Source: DASTHG01 sp035491895
GTDB lineage: Bacteria > Gemmatimonadota > Gemmatimonadetes > Gemmatimonadales > GWC2-71-9
Reading direction: 5' to 3'
Assembly: GCA_035491895.1 (NCBI GenBank)
Contig: DATJJY010000060.1
Location: 1-64,000 of the forward strand
DNA: 64,000 nt
Below the pieces are notes generated by a model. That model did not search any database. It was not told the origin of the DNA and saw only the letters and a list, made by a program, of their open reading frames with translations. Below are positions 43,260-50,661 of this stretch, piece by piece. Every line of letters starts with the position of its first letter. Within the stretch, counting starts at the first letter, position 1. The translations under genes and the position numbers were made by a program.

Positions 43260-44917
43260 AGCCTGCTCGTCTGCTGACGTCCTTTGTCTCCTGTCTCGTG
43301 AGCGCCGCCGCGCTGTCCGCTCAGGCAACGACGGCCGCCATCACGCCCCAGGACCTGCGGCAACGGCTGTACGCCCTCGCCGACGACTCGATGGGGGGCC
43401 GGCGCTCGGGGTCGATCGGCGACTTCAAGGCCGCCGATTACGTCGCGGCCGAGTTCCGCCGCCTTGGACTCCAGCCGGCCGGCGAGAGCGGCGCATGGTT
43501 TCAGACCGTGCCCTTCTTCTTCGCCGAGCCGGCCGCGACCACGCTCACCGCCGGTGGCGCGACGCTCACCTGGGGCACCGACTTCGTCCTCGCCGGCCGC
43601 GCGCTGCCGCTCGTCCAGCTGCGCGAATCCCGCGCCGTGTACGGCGGCGCCGTCACCGATTCGACGACCTGGATGGCGCCGGGGCTGGCGGCCGGGAAAG
43701 TGGTCGTGCTGGACGTACCGCCCGGGGCCGATGGACGGCGGCAGCTGGTGCGCGGGTTGACCCGAATCGCCACGAACGCGCGTTTCACCGGAGCGGTGGC
43801 GGTGGCGGTAGTCGAGCTGGATCTGCTCGCTCCCGAGGTGCTCTACCTCATCGCCGGCCAGCGCCTGACGGCCGACACGTCGCGCGGCGCGGGTCAGCCG
43901 GCGATCGCACTGATCACGCCGCACGCCGCGGAGCTGCTGCTCGGCGCACCACCGGGGCGGCTCGCCGCCGGTACAGCCGGGCGGTCAGTGCAGGGGGACC
44001 TCGGCGTGCGGTTCTCGCCCGTCCCATATGCGGCACGCAACGTGATCGGCGTGCTGCCGGGGAGCGACCCGGCGCTGCGCGGCGAATATGTCGCATTGAG
44101 CGCCCACAACGACCACGTCGGCTTCGATCACCAGGCCGTCGATCACGATTCGTTGCGCGCCTACAACCGCGTCGTCCGGCCAATGGGTGCCGATTCTCCC
44201 GACCGCCCGGCGTCAGCCGAAGAGCAGGCCCATATCCGCCAACTCACCGACAGCTTGCATCGCATCCATCCGGCGCGGCTCGACTCGATCCGCAACGGCG
44301 CCGACGACGACGGCTCGGGCACCGTGGCGATCCTGGAGATCGCGGAGGCCCTGGCCGCCGCACCGGTCGCTCAGCGGCCGCGGCGCTCGATCCTCTTCAT
44401 TTCGCATACCGGTGAGGAGGAGGGTCTCGTCGGCTCGTCGTGGTTCACCGATCACGCGACCGTCCCGGTCGATTCGATCGTCGCTGAGTTCGATGAGGAC
44501 ATGGTGGGGCGGGGCACCGCGGCCGATCTCACGGACGGCGGTCCCGCGTATCTCGAGGTCGTCGGGTCGAAGCGACTCTCCACGGAGTTCGGCCGCGTGC
44601 TGGAGGAGGCGAACGCATCGCAGCGGCAGCCGTTCACCTTCAATTACAGCTACGACGTCCCGGGGCACCCGCTGCAGTACTATTGCCGCGCCGACCATTA
44701 CAGCTACGCGCGTTACGGCATTCCGAGCGTCTCGCTGTCCCGCGGCGAGCACCTCGACTATCACCAGATCACCGACGAGGCGCAGTACATCGACTACGAC
44801 GACCTCGCCCGCGTGGCGATCATGGTGCGGGATGCCGCGCTGCGCGTCGCGAACCTCGACCACCGGCCCAAGCTGGATCATCCGAAGGGTGATCCGCACG
44901 CGCTCTGCGTCCAATGA
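43256..44917 (+). CDS. M28-family zinc aminopeptidase-like exported protein
   Basis: 553 aa with a signal peptide (KPARLLTSFVSCLVSAAALS, cleavage near AQA). An inserted PA-like domain occupies about residues 100-260. The zinc-binding peptidase region has SAHNDHVGF (His and Asp), GADDDGSGTVAILE (bridging Asp), SHTGEEEGLVGSSWF (catalytic and zinc Glu), AEFDEDMVG and the final histidine in ADHYSYARYGIPS. All expected ligands seem present. Probably acts in the periplasm on peptides. ATGA overlaps on both sides. Confidence 0.92.
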   Translation: MKPARLLTSFVSCLVSAAALSAQATTAAITPQDLRQRLYALADDSMGGRRSGSIGDFKAADYVAAEFRRLGLQPAGESGAWFQTVPFFFAEPAATTLTAGGATLTWGTDFVLAGRALPLVQLRESRAVYGGAVTDSTTWMAPGLAAGKVVVLDVPPGADGRRQLVRGLTRIATNARFTGAVAVAVVELDLLAPEVLYLIAGQRLTADTSRGAGQPAIALITPHAAELLLGAPPGRLAAGTAGRSVQGDLGVRFSPVPYAARNVIGVLPGSDPALRGEYVALSAHNDHVGFDHQAVDHDSLRAYNRVVRPMGADSPDRPASAEEQAHIRQLTDSLHRIHPARLDSIRNGADDDGSGTVAILEIAEALAAAPVAQRPRRSILFISHTGEEEGLVGSSWFTDHATVPVDSIVAEFDEDMVGRGTAADLTDGGPAYLEVVGSKRLSTEFGRVLEEANASQRQPFTFNYSYDVPGHPLQYYCRADHYSYARYGIPSVSLSRGEHLDYHQITDEAQYIDYDDLARVAIMVRDAALRVANLDHRPKLDHPKGDPHALCVQ

Positions 44918-45684
44918 CGCGTGTCGCCGTCACACGGGGTGTGAGCCCGGCGCTCGAGCGCTGCGAGCTGGTGCACCTCGCGCGCCGCCCAATCGACGTC
45001 GTCGCCGCCGGGCGCCAGCATCGCATCTATGAGGAAGCTCTCACGGCGCTGGGCTGTCGCGTCGAGCGGCTTCCGGCGAACGCCGAGCTCGCCGATTCGG
45101 TGTTCGTCGAGGACGCGGCCGTCGTGCTCGACGAAGTAGCGGTCATCACGCGTCCCGGCGCGCCGTCGCGCCGTCCCGAGACGGTTCCCATCGCCCGGGC
45201 CCTCGCTCCGTATCGACCCCTGGTGCACGTCGAGTCGCCGGGGACCATCGATGGCGGGGACGTGCTGCGGATCGGACGGACGCTGTACGTCGGCCTGAGC
45301 CGGCGCTCCAACCAGGCGGCGATCGACCAGCTGGCGGCCGCTCTGGCGCCGTATCGCTATGACGTTCGGGGCGTCGCGGTGAACGGATGCCTGCACCTCA
45401 AGTCGGCGGTCACGGCAATCGCCGATGACACCCTGCTCGTCGATCCGGAGTGGGTGGATCCCGCGGTCTTCTCAGGCATCCGCTCGATCGCGATCGATCC
45501 GGCCGAGCGCGGAGCCGCCAACGCGTTGCGCATCGGGGAGCGGGTCATCTATCCCGCATCGTTCCCGGCCACGCAGCGCCGTCTGGAAGCGGCCGGGGTA
45601 GATGTCCTCCCAGTGGACGTCTCCGAGCTGCAGAAAGCCGAGGGCGCCGTGACCTGTTGTAGCCTCGTGTTCGACATTCCCTGA
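44914..45684 (+). CDS. Dimethylarginine dimethylaminohydrolase-like enzyme (amidinotransferase superfamily)
   Basis: 256 aa. DDAH hydrolyses methylated arginines to citrulline and amines. Signature residues are FVEDAAVV (Glu/Asp), IDGGDVLRIG, the catalytic histidine in NGCLHLKSAVTAI and the nucleophilic cysteine in the second Cys of GAVTCCSLVF. Arginine-specific deiminases are longer (about 400 aa), so DDAH is preferred. It sits directly behind a peptidase gene, which could supply free modified amino acids; that link is inference. Confidence 0.91.
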   Translation: MTRVAVTRGVSPALERCELVHLARRPIDVVAAGRQHRIYEEALTALGCRVERLPANAELADSVFVEDAAVVLDEVAVITRPGAPSRRPETVPIARALAPYRPLVHVESPGTIDGGDVLRIGRTLYVGLSRRSNQAAIDQLAAALAPYRYDVRGVAVNGCLHLKSAVTAIADDTLLVDPEWVDPAVFSGIRSIAIDPAERGAANALRIGERVIYPASFPATQRRLEAAGVDVLPVDVSELQKAEGAVTCCSLVFDIP

Positions 45685-45686
45685 CC

Positions 45687-46148
45687 GTGACCCGCGACGA
45701 TCCTCGCTCGCGCTTCTTTCCGCCACTCTTCATGATCGTGGGCGTGCTCCTGGGCGTCGGGGTGCAGCGGCTGCATCCGCTCTTGTTCGTTCCGCGGCCC
45801 GCGGGACGCTGGATCGGAGCTGCCCTGATGGCCGGCGCTCTGGCGCTGGGGATCTGGGCGGTGCTGAGCTTCTGGCGGGCCGGGACGACCGCCGATCCGC
45901 ACGGGGATGTCACCGCGTTCGTCACGGCGGGACCGTTTCGATTCAGTCGTAATCCGATGTATCTGACGAATGTCGTGTTCCAGATCGGAGCGGCGTTGCT
46001 GCTCGACAACGCATGGATCTTGATGCTCGTTCCGGTCACCTGGCTGCTGCTCGACCGGGTCGTGATCGCGGGCGAAGAGCATTATCTGTCGAGCAAGTAC
46101 GGTCAGACCTACGACGAGTATCGACGCAGGGTCCGCCGGTGGCTCTGA
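45687..46148 (+). CDS. Isoprenylcysteine carboxyl methyltransferase-like membrane protein
   Basis: 153 aa with four predicted membrane helices. The C-terminal block GPFRFSRNPMYLTN, followed by EEHYLSSKYGQTYDEYRRRV, is the hallmark of the ICMT/PEMT (methyltransferase family protein) group, which uses SAM at the membrane. In bacteria the substrate is usually unknown. GTG start two nt after the DDAH stop. Confidence 0.9.
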   Translation: MTRDDPRSRFFPPLFMIVGVLLGVGVQRLHPLLFVPRPAGRWIGAALMAGALALGIWAVLSFWRAGTTADPHGDVTAFVTAGPFRFSRNPMYLTNVVFQIGAALLLDNAWILMLVPVTWLLLDRVVIAGEEHYLSSKYGQTYDEYRRRVRRWL

Positions 46149-47203
46149 GCCGGCGCATGTGGCTCGGTGCGGCGAGTGTCGCGCTCGCCTGCAACGGAGC
46201 GACCGGCCCCGCGGCCCCGTCACGCACGTATCGCATGGGCTTTTCGGCGATTCCACCGCGCAACGACCTCGCGACCGTACTCCAGGGGCTCAATCTCTGG
46301 ACGTCGGGGCACGCCGACGCGGCGATCATGCACATCTCCGTTCCCTACGCCGCGCTCCTGGGCGGGATCTCCGTTCACCAGGAGGTCGATTCCAACGAGC
46401 TCGGGCTCGCGAATTACTATCGCGCCAGGGGGTTGCCGCTCTTCATTACGGTGGACGTCACGAACGGCCTCGACCGCGCCAAGGAAGATCCGGTGCTCGA
46501 TTCGCTGGGGCGCAGCATTACCGATACCGCCATCCAGCATCTGTACGTCGATTACGTGGTGACGCTCGATACCATTCTGCACCCCACCTACCTCGGCCTG
46601 GCTGCCGAGACGAACCTGATTCGCGCCGCGGCTCCCGACTCGGTCTACCAGGCGGTGGTCGCGATGACCAACGCCGCGGCAACCCGGCTGCAGGGGTTGA
46701 GCGGCGCACCGCCGATCTACGTCAGCGTGCAAGTCGAGGTCGCCTGGGGCAAGCTGCAAAACACGGGTTACGTCGGCATCGCGCAGGACTTCACGGACTT
46801 TCCCTTCGTCGACGCCATCGGATTGTCGTCCTATCCGTACCTCGCTGGATTCGCGGTCCCGGAAAGCCTGCCGCTCGACTATTACTCCCGGATCGTAGCC
46901 GGTCACGTCATTCCCACGCTGGTCGTCGAGGGCGGCTGGACCTCGCTGTCGCTCGGCGGGATCGTCTCGTCACCCGCCATTCAGGCGCGCTATCTGGATC
47001 GCCAGGCCGCATTGCTCGACTCGGCGCGGTCGGTGGCGCTGTTCCAGCTGACGTTCGCCGACCTCGATCTCTCGGGCCTGACGCTGCCGCCGGGTTCGAT
47101 TCTGCCGCTGTTCGCGCACATCGGTGTCGTCGACTCGGCGTTCCGGGCCAAGCCGGCTCTCGCCGTGTGGGACTCCCTGTTGGCGCGGCGGCGCATTCCC
47201 TGA
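46139..47203 (+). CDS. Lipoprotein with a glycosidase-like TIM-barrel domain
   Basis: About 354 aa. After a short signal region ending in a lipobox (ASVALAC) there is one domain with a pattern of strands and possible catalytic acids resembling GH53/GH10-like glycosidases: YVSVQVEVAWG in the middle, FVDAIGLSSYPYL and TLVVEGGWTS near the end. The family assignment is tentative. The start could be GTG 46139 (chosen, gives ALSRRMWL as basic n-region), CTG 46145 or ATG 46157; the first overlaps the preceding gene by 10 nt. Confidence 0.7.
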   Translation: MALSRRMWLGAASVALACNGATGPAAPSRTYRMGFSAIPPRNDLATVLQGLNLWTSGHADAAIMHISVPYAALLGGISVHQEVDSNELGLANYYRARGLPLFITVDVTNGLDRAKEDPVLDSLGRSITDTAIQHLYVDYVVTLDTILHPTYLGLAAETNLIRAAAPDSVYQAVVAMTNAAATRLQGLSGAPPIYVSVQVEVAWGKLQNTGYVGIAQDFTDFPFVDAIGLSSYPYLAGFAVPESLPLDYYSRIVAGHVIPTLVVEGGWTSLSLGGIVSSPAIQARYLDRQAALLDSARSVALFQLTFADLDLSGLTLPPGSILPLFAHIGVVDSAFRAKPALAVWDSLLARRRIP

Positions 47204-47217
47204 TCTCTGCGGCTCGT

Positions 47218-48030
47218 GTGCCATTCGTCTCGCGGGCGCTGATCCCCCGCCTGCAGTTGTTCGAGATCGAGGATCAGTCGTGGTGTCCCGGCGTCATTCG
47301 GGACGCCATGACGGATTTCCTGCGCTTCCTGATGGAGACGTTCGCGCCGTACCGCGGTGCCGCCGCCATCCTGGCGCGCGCGCTGGCCGCGACGGGCGAC
47401 GAATCGATCGTCGATCTCTGCTCCGGGGGCGGCGGCCCGTGGCTCGACCTCATTCACCGGATCCGCGCCGTGGGGGGCCGCACGCCGCGCGTCCGGCTCA
47501 CCGACTGGTTTCCCAACCTCACGGCGTTCGCACGGCTGCGGGAAGCGAGCGGAGGCGCCATCGAGGGGGACGTCGAGCCCGTGAGCGCCATGGAAGTCCC
47601 GACTCGGCTCGCGGGATTCCGCACCTTGTTCACCGCCTTGCATCATTTCGGCCCGGGTGACGCCCATGCGATTCTCGCCGACGCCGTGCGGGCGCGCCGG
47701 GGAATCGCCGTGTTCGAGGTGACTCGCCGCACACCGCTGGCACTCCTTGGGGTTCTGTTCTTCCCGCTCCTCGTGCTGCTCTTCACGCCCTTCATCCGGC
47801 CGTTTCGGTGGAGTCGTCTGTTCTGGACATACCTCATCCCGGTCGTGCCGCTGGCGTCGTTGTTCGACGCCACTGTCTCGTGTCTCAGGACCTACACGAC
47901 GGAGGAGCTGCGCGCTCTCGCAAAAGATCTGCAGGACGGATTCGAATGGGAAATCGGGACGGTGCGGTCGGCGCCGCTTCCGTCCCGCGTCTCCTATCTC
48001 GTGGGGCTGCCGCTGGCCCGGAGCCGCTGA
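47218..48030 (+). CDS. Class I SAM-dependent methyltransferase-like protein
   Basis: About 270 aa. Motif I is in IVDLCSGGGGPWLDLI, an acidic end of strand 2 in VRLTDWFPNL, and a motif-IV-like FRTLFTALHHFGPGDA. A hydrophobic part (LLGVLFFPLLVLLFTPFI) at about residues 175-195 may be a membrane anchor or re-entrant helix, unusual for a soluble methyltransferase. GTG at 47218 is chosen; CTG at 47200 in a CTGA overlap is possible. A short degraded copy of the end of this gene lies at 48826-48870. Confidence 0.8.
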   Translation: MPFVSRALIPRLQLFEIEDQSWCPGVIRDAMTDFLRFLMETFAPYRGAAAILARALAATGDESIVDLCSGGGGPWLDLIHRIRAVGGRTPRVRLTDWFPNLTAFARLREASGGAIEGDVEPVSAMEVPTRLAGFRTLFTALHHFGPGDAHAILADAVRARRGIAVFEVTRRTPLALLGVLFFPLLVLLFTPFIRPFRWSRLFWTYLIPVVPLASLFDATVSCLRTYTTEELRALAKDLQDGFEWEIGTVRSAPLPSRVSYLVGLPLARSR

Positions 48031-48086
48031 TTCCGGGTGCCGGTTGGATCCGGGCGGCGCCCTGATTAGGTTCGGGCACAACCATC

Positions 48087-48761
48087 ATGCGTTCGTTGTC
48101 GCTGTTGCTCGCTTACCTCAGGTCCGTGCGCTGGTCGCTGTGGGCCGCCCTGGCGTTGCGCTTCGCAATTCCCCTCGCCGTTATCGCGCTGCCGTTCCTC
48201 GTGCTGGTGCGCGGAGCGGTCACGTTGTATTCCGCCGGTCATTGGCCGGCCTGGCTCGCGCTCGGCGTCTCCGGGCTGGCCACGATCGCCGTCGTCGCCG
48301 CCTACGCAGCGATCGCGACGCGTCGCCTGACCGGGCGGGCGCGGTTCGGGTGGATCGTCCGCTGGGTGGCGTTGCCGCTCGTCCTGGGATTCGTGGTTCG
48401 GGGACTCGTGTTCCTCGATTCCTCGCACGCACAGGGCGACGCGGTCCGCGCTGAATATTGGGAGACCCATCCGTTACTGCGGCTGGCGCTCGCGACGCTG
48501 GAGCTGGCGGACGACCGGCTCGTCATCACCGACATGAGCCGTACGCCGGCCGACTACGCCCGCATGGGGCTGCCAGTTGTGGCCGGGACGATGCACGCCC
48601 CGCAAGCGGACGGCTGGGTGCACGCCGTGGACATCCATACCCGCGGTCGTGGGTTCTTCGTCAACTTGCTGGTGGAGGGATACTTCCGGGCGATGGGGTT
48701 CCGCACCCGCCGCCACGGCGGGACCGGAGATCACCTGCACGTCGAGCTGCCGCTGAACTGA
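48087..48761 (+). CDS. Membrane protein with an M15-peptidase-like C-terminal motif
   Basis: 224 aa. Three hydrophobic helices occupy about residues 20-115, followed by a domain of about 110 aa. In it WVHAVDIHTRGRGFFV and the end GGTGDHLHVELPLN recall the zinc-binding HxxxxxxD...HxH arrangement of D-Ala-D-Ala (M15/hedgehog-type) peptidases. If correct, it could trim peptidoglycan. I could not recognise the full family. The gap to the methyltransferase gene is 56 nt. Confidence 0.65.
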   Translation: MRSLSLLLAYLRSVRWSLWAALALRFAIPLAVIALPFLVLVRGAVTLYSAGHWPAWLALGVSGLATIAVVAAYAAIATRRLTGRARFGWIVRWVALPLVLGFVVRGLVFLDSSHAQGDAVRAEYWETHPLLRLALATLELADDRLVITDMSRTPADYARMGLPVVAGTMHAPQADGWVHAVDIHTRGRGFFVNLLVEGYFRAMGFRTRRHGGTGDHLHVELPLN

Positions 48762-48770
48762 AGCAATCTC

Positions 48771-48816
48771 GGCTATCAGCTGTCCAGCTGTCAGCTATCG
48801 GCTATGGCTATCGGCC
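48771..48816. repeat. Short imperfect repeat GGCTATC/AGCTGTC
   Basis: The stretch after the 48087-48761 gene is made of imperfect copies of GGCTATC and AGCTGTC (GGCTATCAGCTGTCCAGCTG is its first part), including two overlapping self-complementary CAGCTG sites. It looks like an intergenic repeat remnant. No gene fits here. Confidence 0.5.
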
Positions 48817-48825
48817 CTGCCATGA

Positions 48826-48870
48826 TGGGAAATCGGGACGGTGCAGTCAGCGCCACTCCCGTCCCGAATA
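48826..48870 (+). pseudogene. Degraded copy of the C-terminal codons of the upstream methyltransferase gene
   Basis: 48826-48866 matches 47947-47987 at 37 of 41 positions. In frame it still reads WEIGTVQSAPLPSRI versus WEIGTVRSAPLPSRV in the methyltransferase; three of the four changes are synonymous third-base changes and one gives Arg to Gln. A TGA lies directly before the Trp codon and similarity stops on both sides, so this is a leftover of a paralogous gene, not a working one. Confidence 0.65.
48833..48867. terminator. Possible bidirectional hairpin between convergent genes
   Basis: A 9-bp perfect stem (TCGGGACGG with CCGTCCCGA) and a 17-nt loop between the stops of the plus-strand gene ending at 48761 and the minus-strand gene ending at 48886. 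There is no T-run on either side. It coincides with the gene-fragment copy above, so the stem may have been kept because it terminates transcription. Confidence 0.4.
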
Positions 48871-48885
48871 CCCCAACAGCCTCCA

Positions 48886-49461
48886 CTATTTCTTCACTGC
48901 CACTACGCTCGGCTCGCCGAGCCGGGCACTGAGCTGGTCACGGATCGCGGCAGGCAAGTAGGGCGAGCGGAGCAGCAGTCGCACTCTCTCCAGCTTGGTC
49001 GCCGCCACCCGTCCGTTGCCGCTCTGGCCGTTCAGCCACGCCGAGTTGAACATGGCGAGAACTTCCACTGCCAGATCACCGGAGTGCTGCGCTTCGGTCG
49101 TCAGTTGATCGAGGGCCGCGGCGGCGCCCTGCGGATTACCTTCGTAGTAGAGCGCGCAGGCGAGGTGCCACAGCGTGAAGCTGGGGAGATGCCCCTGACG
49201 ACGCACGATCAGGGCCGCCCGGCGGTACTCCTGCTCGGCAGCGGCGTAGCGCCGAGCGCCGGTGAGCGCGTCGCCTCGCGTCACGATGGCCCGCACCTCG
49301 GGCGTGAGTTCGCTGTCGGAGGCCGGCACGCCGGAGCGGATAGCAAAGTCAGCGGCCGGCGTCACGGCGGAGCCGGATTGTCTCGCCGAAAGGTGCGGCG
49401 GCAGCACGGCCGCGATCCCGAGAACGGCGATAATACTGGCCAGCGTGCTCAGCGTCTTCAT
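48886..49461 (-). CDS. Exported TPR-like protein (191 aa)
   Basis: The signal peptide (KTLSTLASIIAVLGIAAVLP, cleavage near LSARQ) is followed by helical repeats with TPR character: RRYAAAEQEYRRAALIVRRQ, LWHLACALYYEGNPQGAAAALD and LAVEVLAMFNSAWLNGQ. No catalytic motif. It is divergent from the BTAD regulator gene, with 216 nt between them that hold no gene; a binding site for that regulator could lie there. Confidence 0.78.
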   Translation of the reverse strand: MKTLSTLASIIAVLGIAAVLPPHLSARQSGSAVTPAADFAIRSGVPASDSELTPEVRAIVTRGDALTGARRYAAAEQEYRRAALIVRRQGHLPSFTLWHLACALYYEGNPQGAAAALDQLTTEAQHSGDLAVEVLAMFNSAWLNGQSGNGRVAATKLERVRLLLRSPYLPAAIRDQLSARLGEPSVVAVKK

Positions 49462-49666
49462 TGTCCCACCTCCGGCGTGTCGGTTCGTCGCCGCAAGCTC
49501 GGGGCGGGTGCCCGCCAGCGTGGCGACGTTGTAGACGAAGGTTAGGAACGGCCGGTCAGGGCCTGGTCACCGGGCGATCATCTCGCGGTCATGCGCGTGT
49601 AGCAGGTTATTCGTGATTGATCGTGGCATGATCGGGCAGCCACTATGTTGTGGTTGCCGGTGGGGG

Positions 49667-49673
49667 AAGGAGG
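49667..49673 (+). promoter_or_regulatory. Ribosome-binding site that decides the BTAD gene start
   Basis: AAGGAGG, a full Shine-Dalgarno match, lies 4 nt before GTG 49678. An upstream in-frame ATG at 49645 has no such signal, so the GTG is preferred. Confidence 0.7.
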
Positions 49674-49677
49674 GCGT

Positions 49678-50406
49678 GTGGCCAGCGACCAGCTGCGTCT
49701 TGTGACGTTGGGCGGACTCACGTTGTTCGTGGGAGGGGAGGCGATGACGGGAGCCGCCACGCGGCGGCGCCGTCTCGCGCTGCTCGCGCTCCTGGCGGTC
49801 GGGCGGGAACGCGGGATGAATCGCGACAAGATCCAGGCGTACCTCTGGCCGGAGAGCGACGCACAGCGCGCCCGCAAGGGGCTGAATCAGCTGCTCTACT
49901 TCCAGCGGCACCACCTCGAAGACGACGGGCTGATCCTCGGCCAGAAGACGCTGCGGCTCAATCCCGCCCTGATCACCTGCGACATGTGGGACGTAGAGGA
50001 TGCCCTCGCCGGACGTGACCACGCGGCGGTGGCCACGTTGTATCGCGGCAGTTTTCTCGACGGCTTCCATATGCGGGGATCGCCGACCTTCGAGAAGTGG
50101 GTCGACGAGCAGCGCAGCCGGCTCGAGCAGCGGTGCCTGGAGGCGATCCGGGCCCTCGCCTGCGCGGCGGTGGCGCGCGGTGATGCGCGCGCGGCGACGA
50201 GCTGGTGGCGCCGGGCGTTGGAAATCGACCCCTTTGACACCGACCTGGTGCTCCGGCTGGTCGAAGCCGCGATCGCGAGCGGCGACCGTGCGGGCGCCCT
50301 CCAGCACGCTCAACGACACGTCGACCTGCTGCGCACCGAGCTGGGCCTCGCTCCCGATCCGGGAGTGCTGGGTGCGATCGAGCGGCTGCGGGCGCGATCT
50401 CGATGA
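49678..50406 (+). CDS. BTAD-domain transcriptional regulator (SARP-like)
   Basis: 242 aa. An N-terminal OmpR-type winged helix (about 1-95; LVTLGGLTLFVGG, then RRRRLALLALLA, then RDKIQAYLWPESDAQRARKG) is followed by the bacterial transcriptional activator domain (about 100-240; CDMWDVEDALAG, FLDGFHMRGSPTFEKWVDEQ, ALEIDPFDTDLVLRLVEA, and AGALQHAQRHVDLLRTELGL). It has no effector ATPase domain, unlike big SARPs. The Ser/Thr kinase gene follows, so control by phosphorylation is plausible but unproven. Confidence 0.93.
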   Translation: MASDQLRLVTLGGLTLFVGGEAMTGAATRRRRLALLALLAVGRERGMNRDKIQAYLWPESDAQRARKGLNQLLYFQRHHLEDDGLILGQKTLRLNPALITCDMWDVEDALAGRDHAAVATLYRGSFLDGFHMRGSPTFEKWVDEQRSRLEQRCLEAIRALACAAVARGDARAATSWWRRALEIDPFDTDLVLRLVEAAIASGDRAGALQHAQRHVDLLRTELGLAPDPGVLGAIERLRARSR

Positions 50407-50661
50407 TTCCCGGATGATTTGGGGCTGACCAGGGAGTGACCATCCTTCGATAACGTGTCTCGCATCCCAGCGAGGCAATGTAGAGTCATGAAAACGCAGC
50501 TGCTCGAGCGAGCGGCAGGTGGGGAGTCAAGTCCAGACGCCCTATCGACATACGGGCGAGCGCCCACGTCTGGAGCTGGCCAGTCCACTCGTAACGGTCC
50601 CGCCATCGACTGGCAAGTCGACACAATCGGTGGTACGCTAGCGCCGCTTCCTCCCAGGTAC

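Noticed and set aside
46145..47202. CTG starts at 46145 and 47200 in CTGA overlaps
   Set aside because: Both genes have nearby GTG codons (46139 and 47218) in the same frame, so there is no need to assume CTG.
48841..49545. A plus-strand open frame running over the TPR-like gene
   Set aside because: Its only similarity is the short methyltransferase remnant at its beginning; the rest is antisense to a gene with a proper signal peptide.
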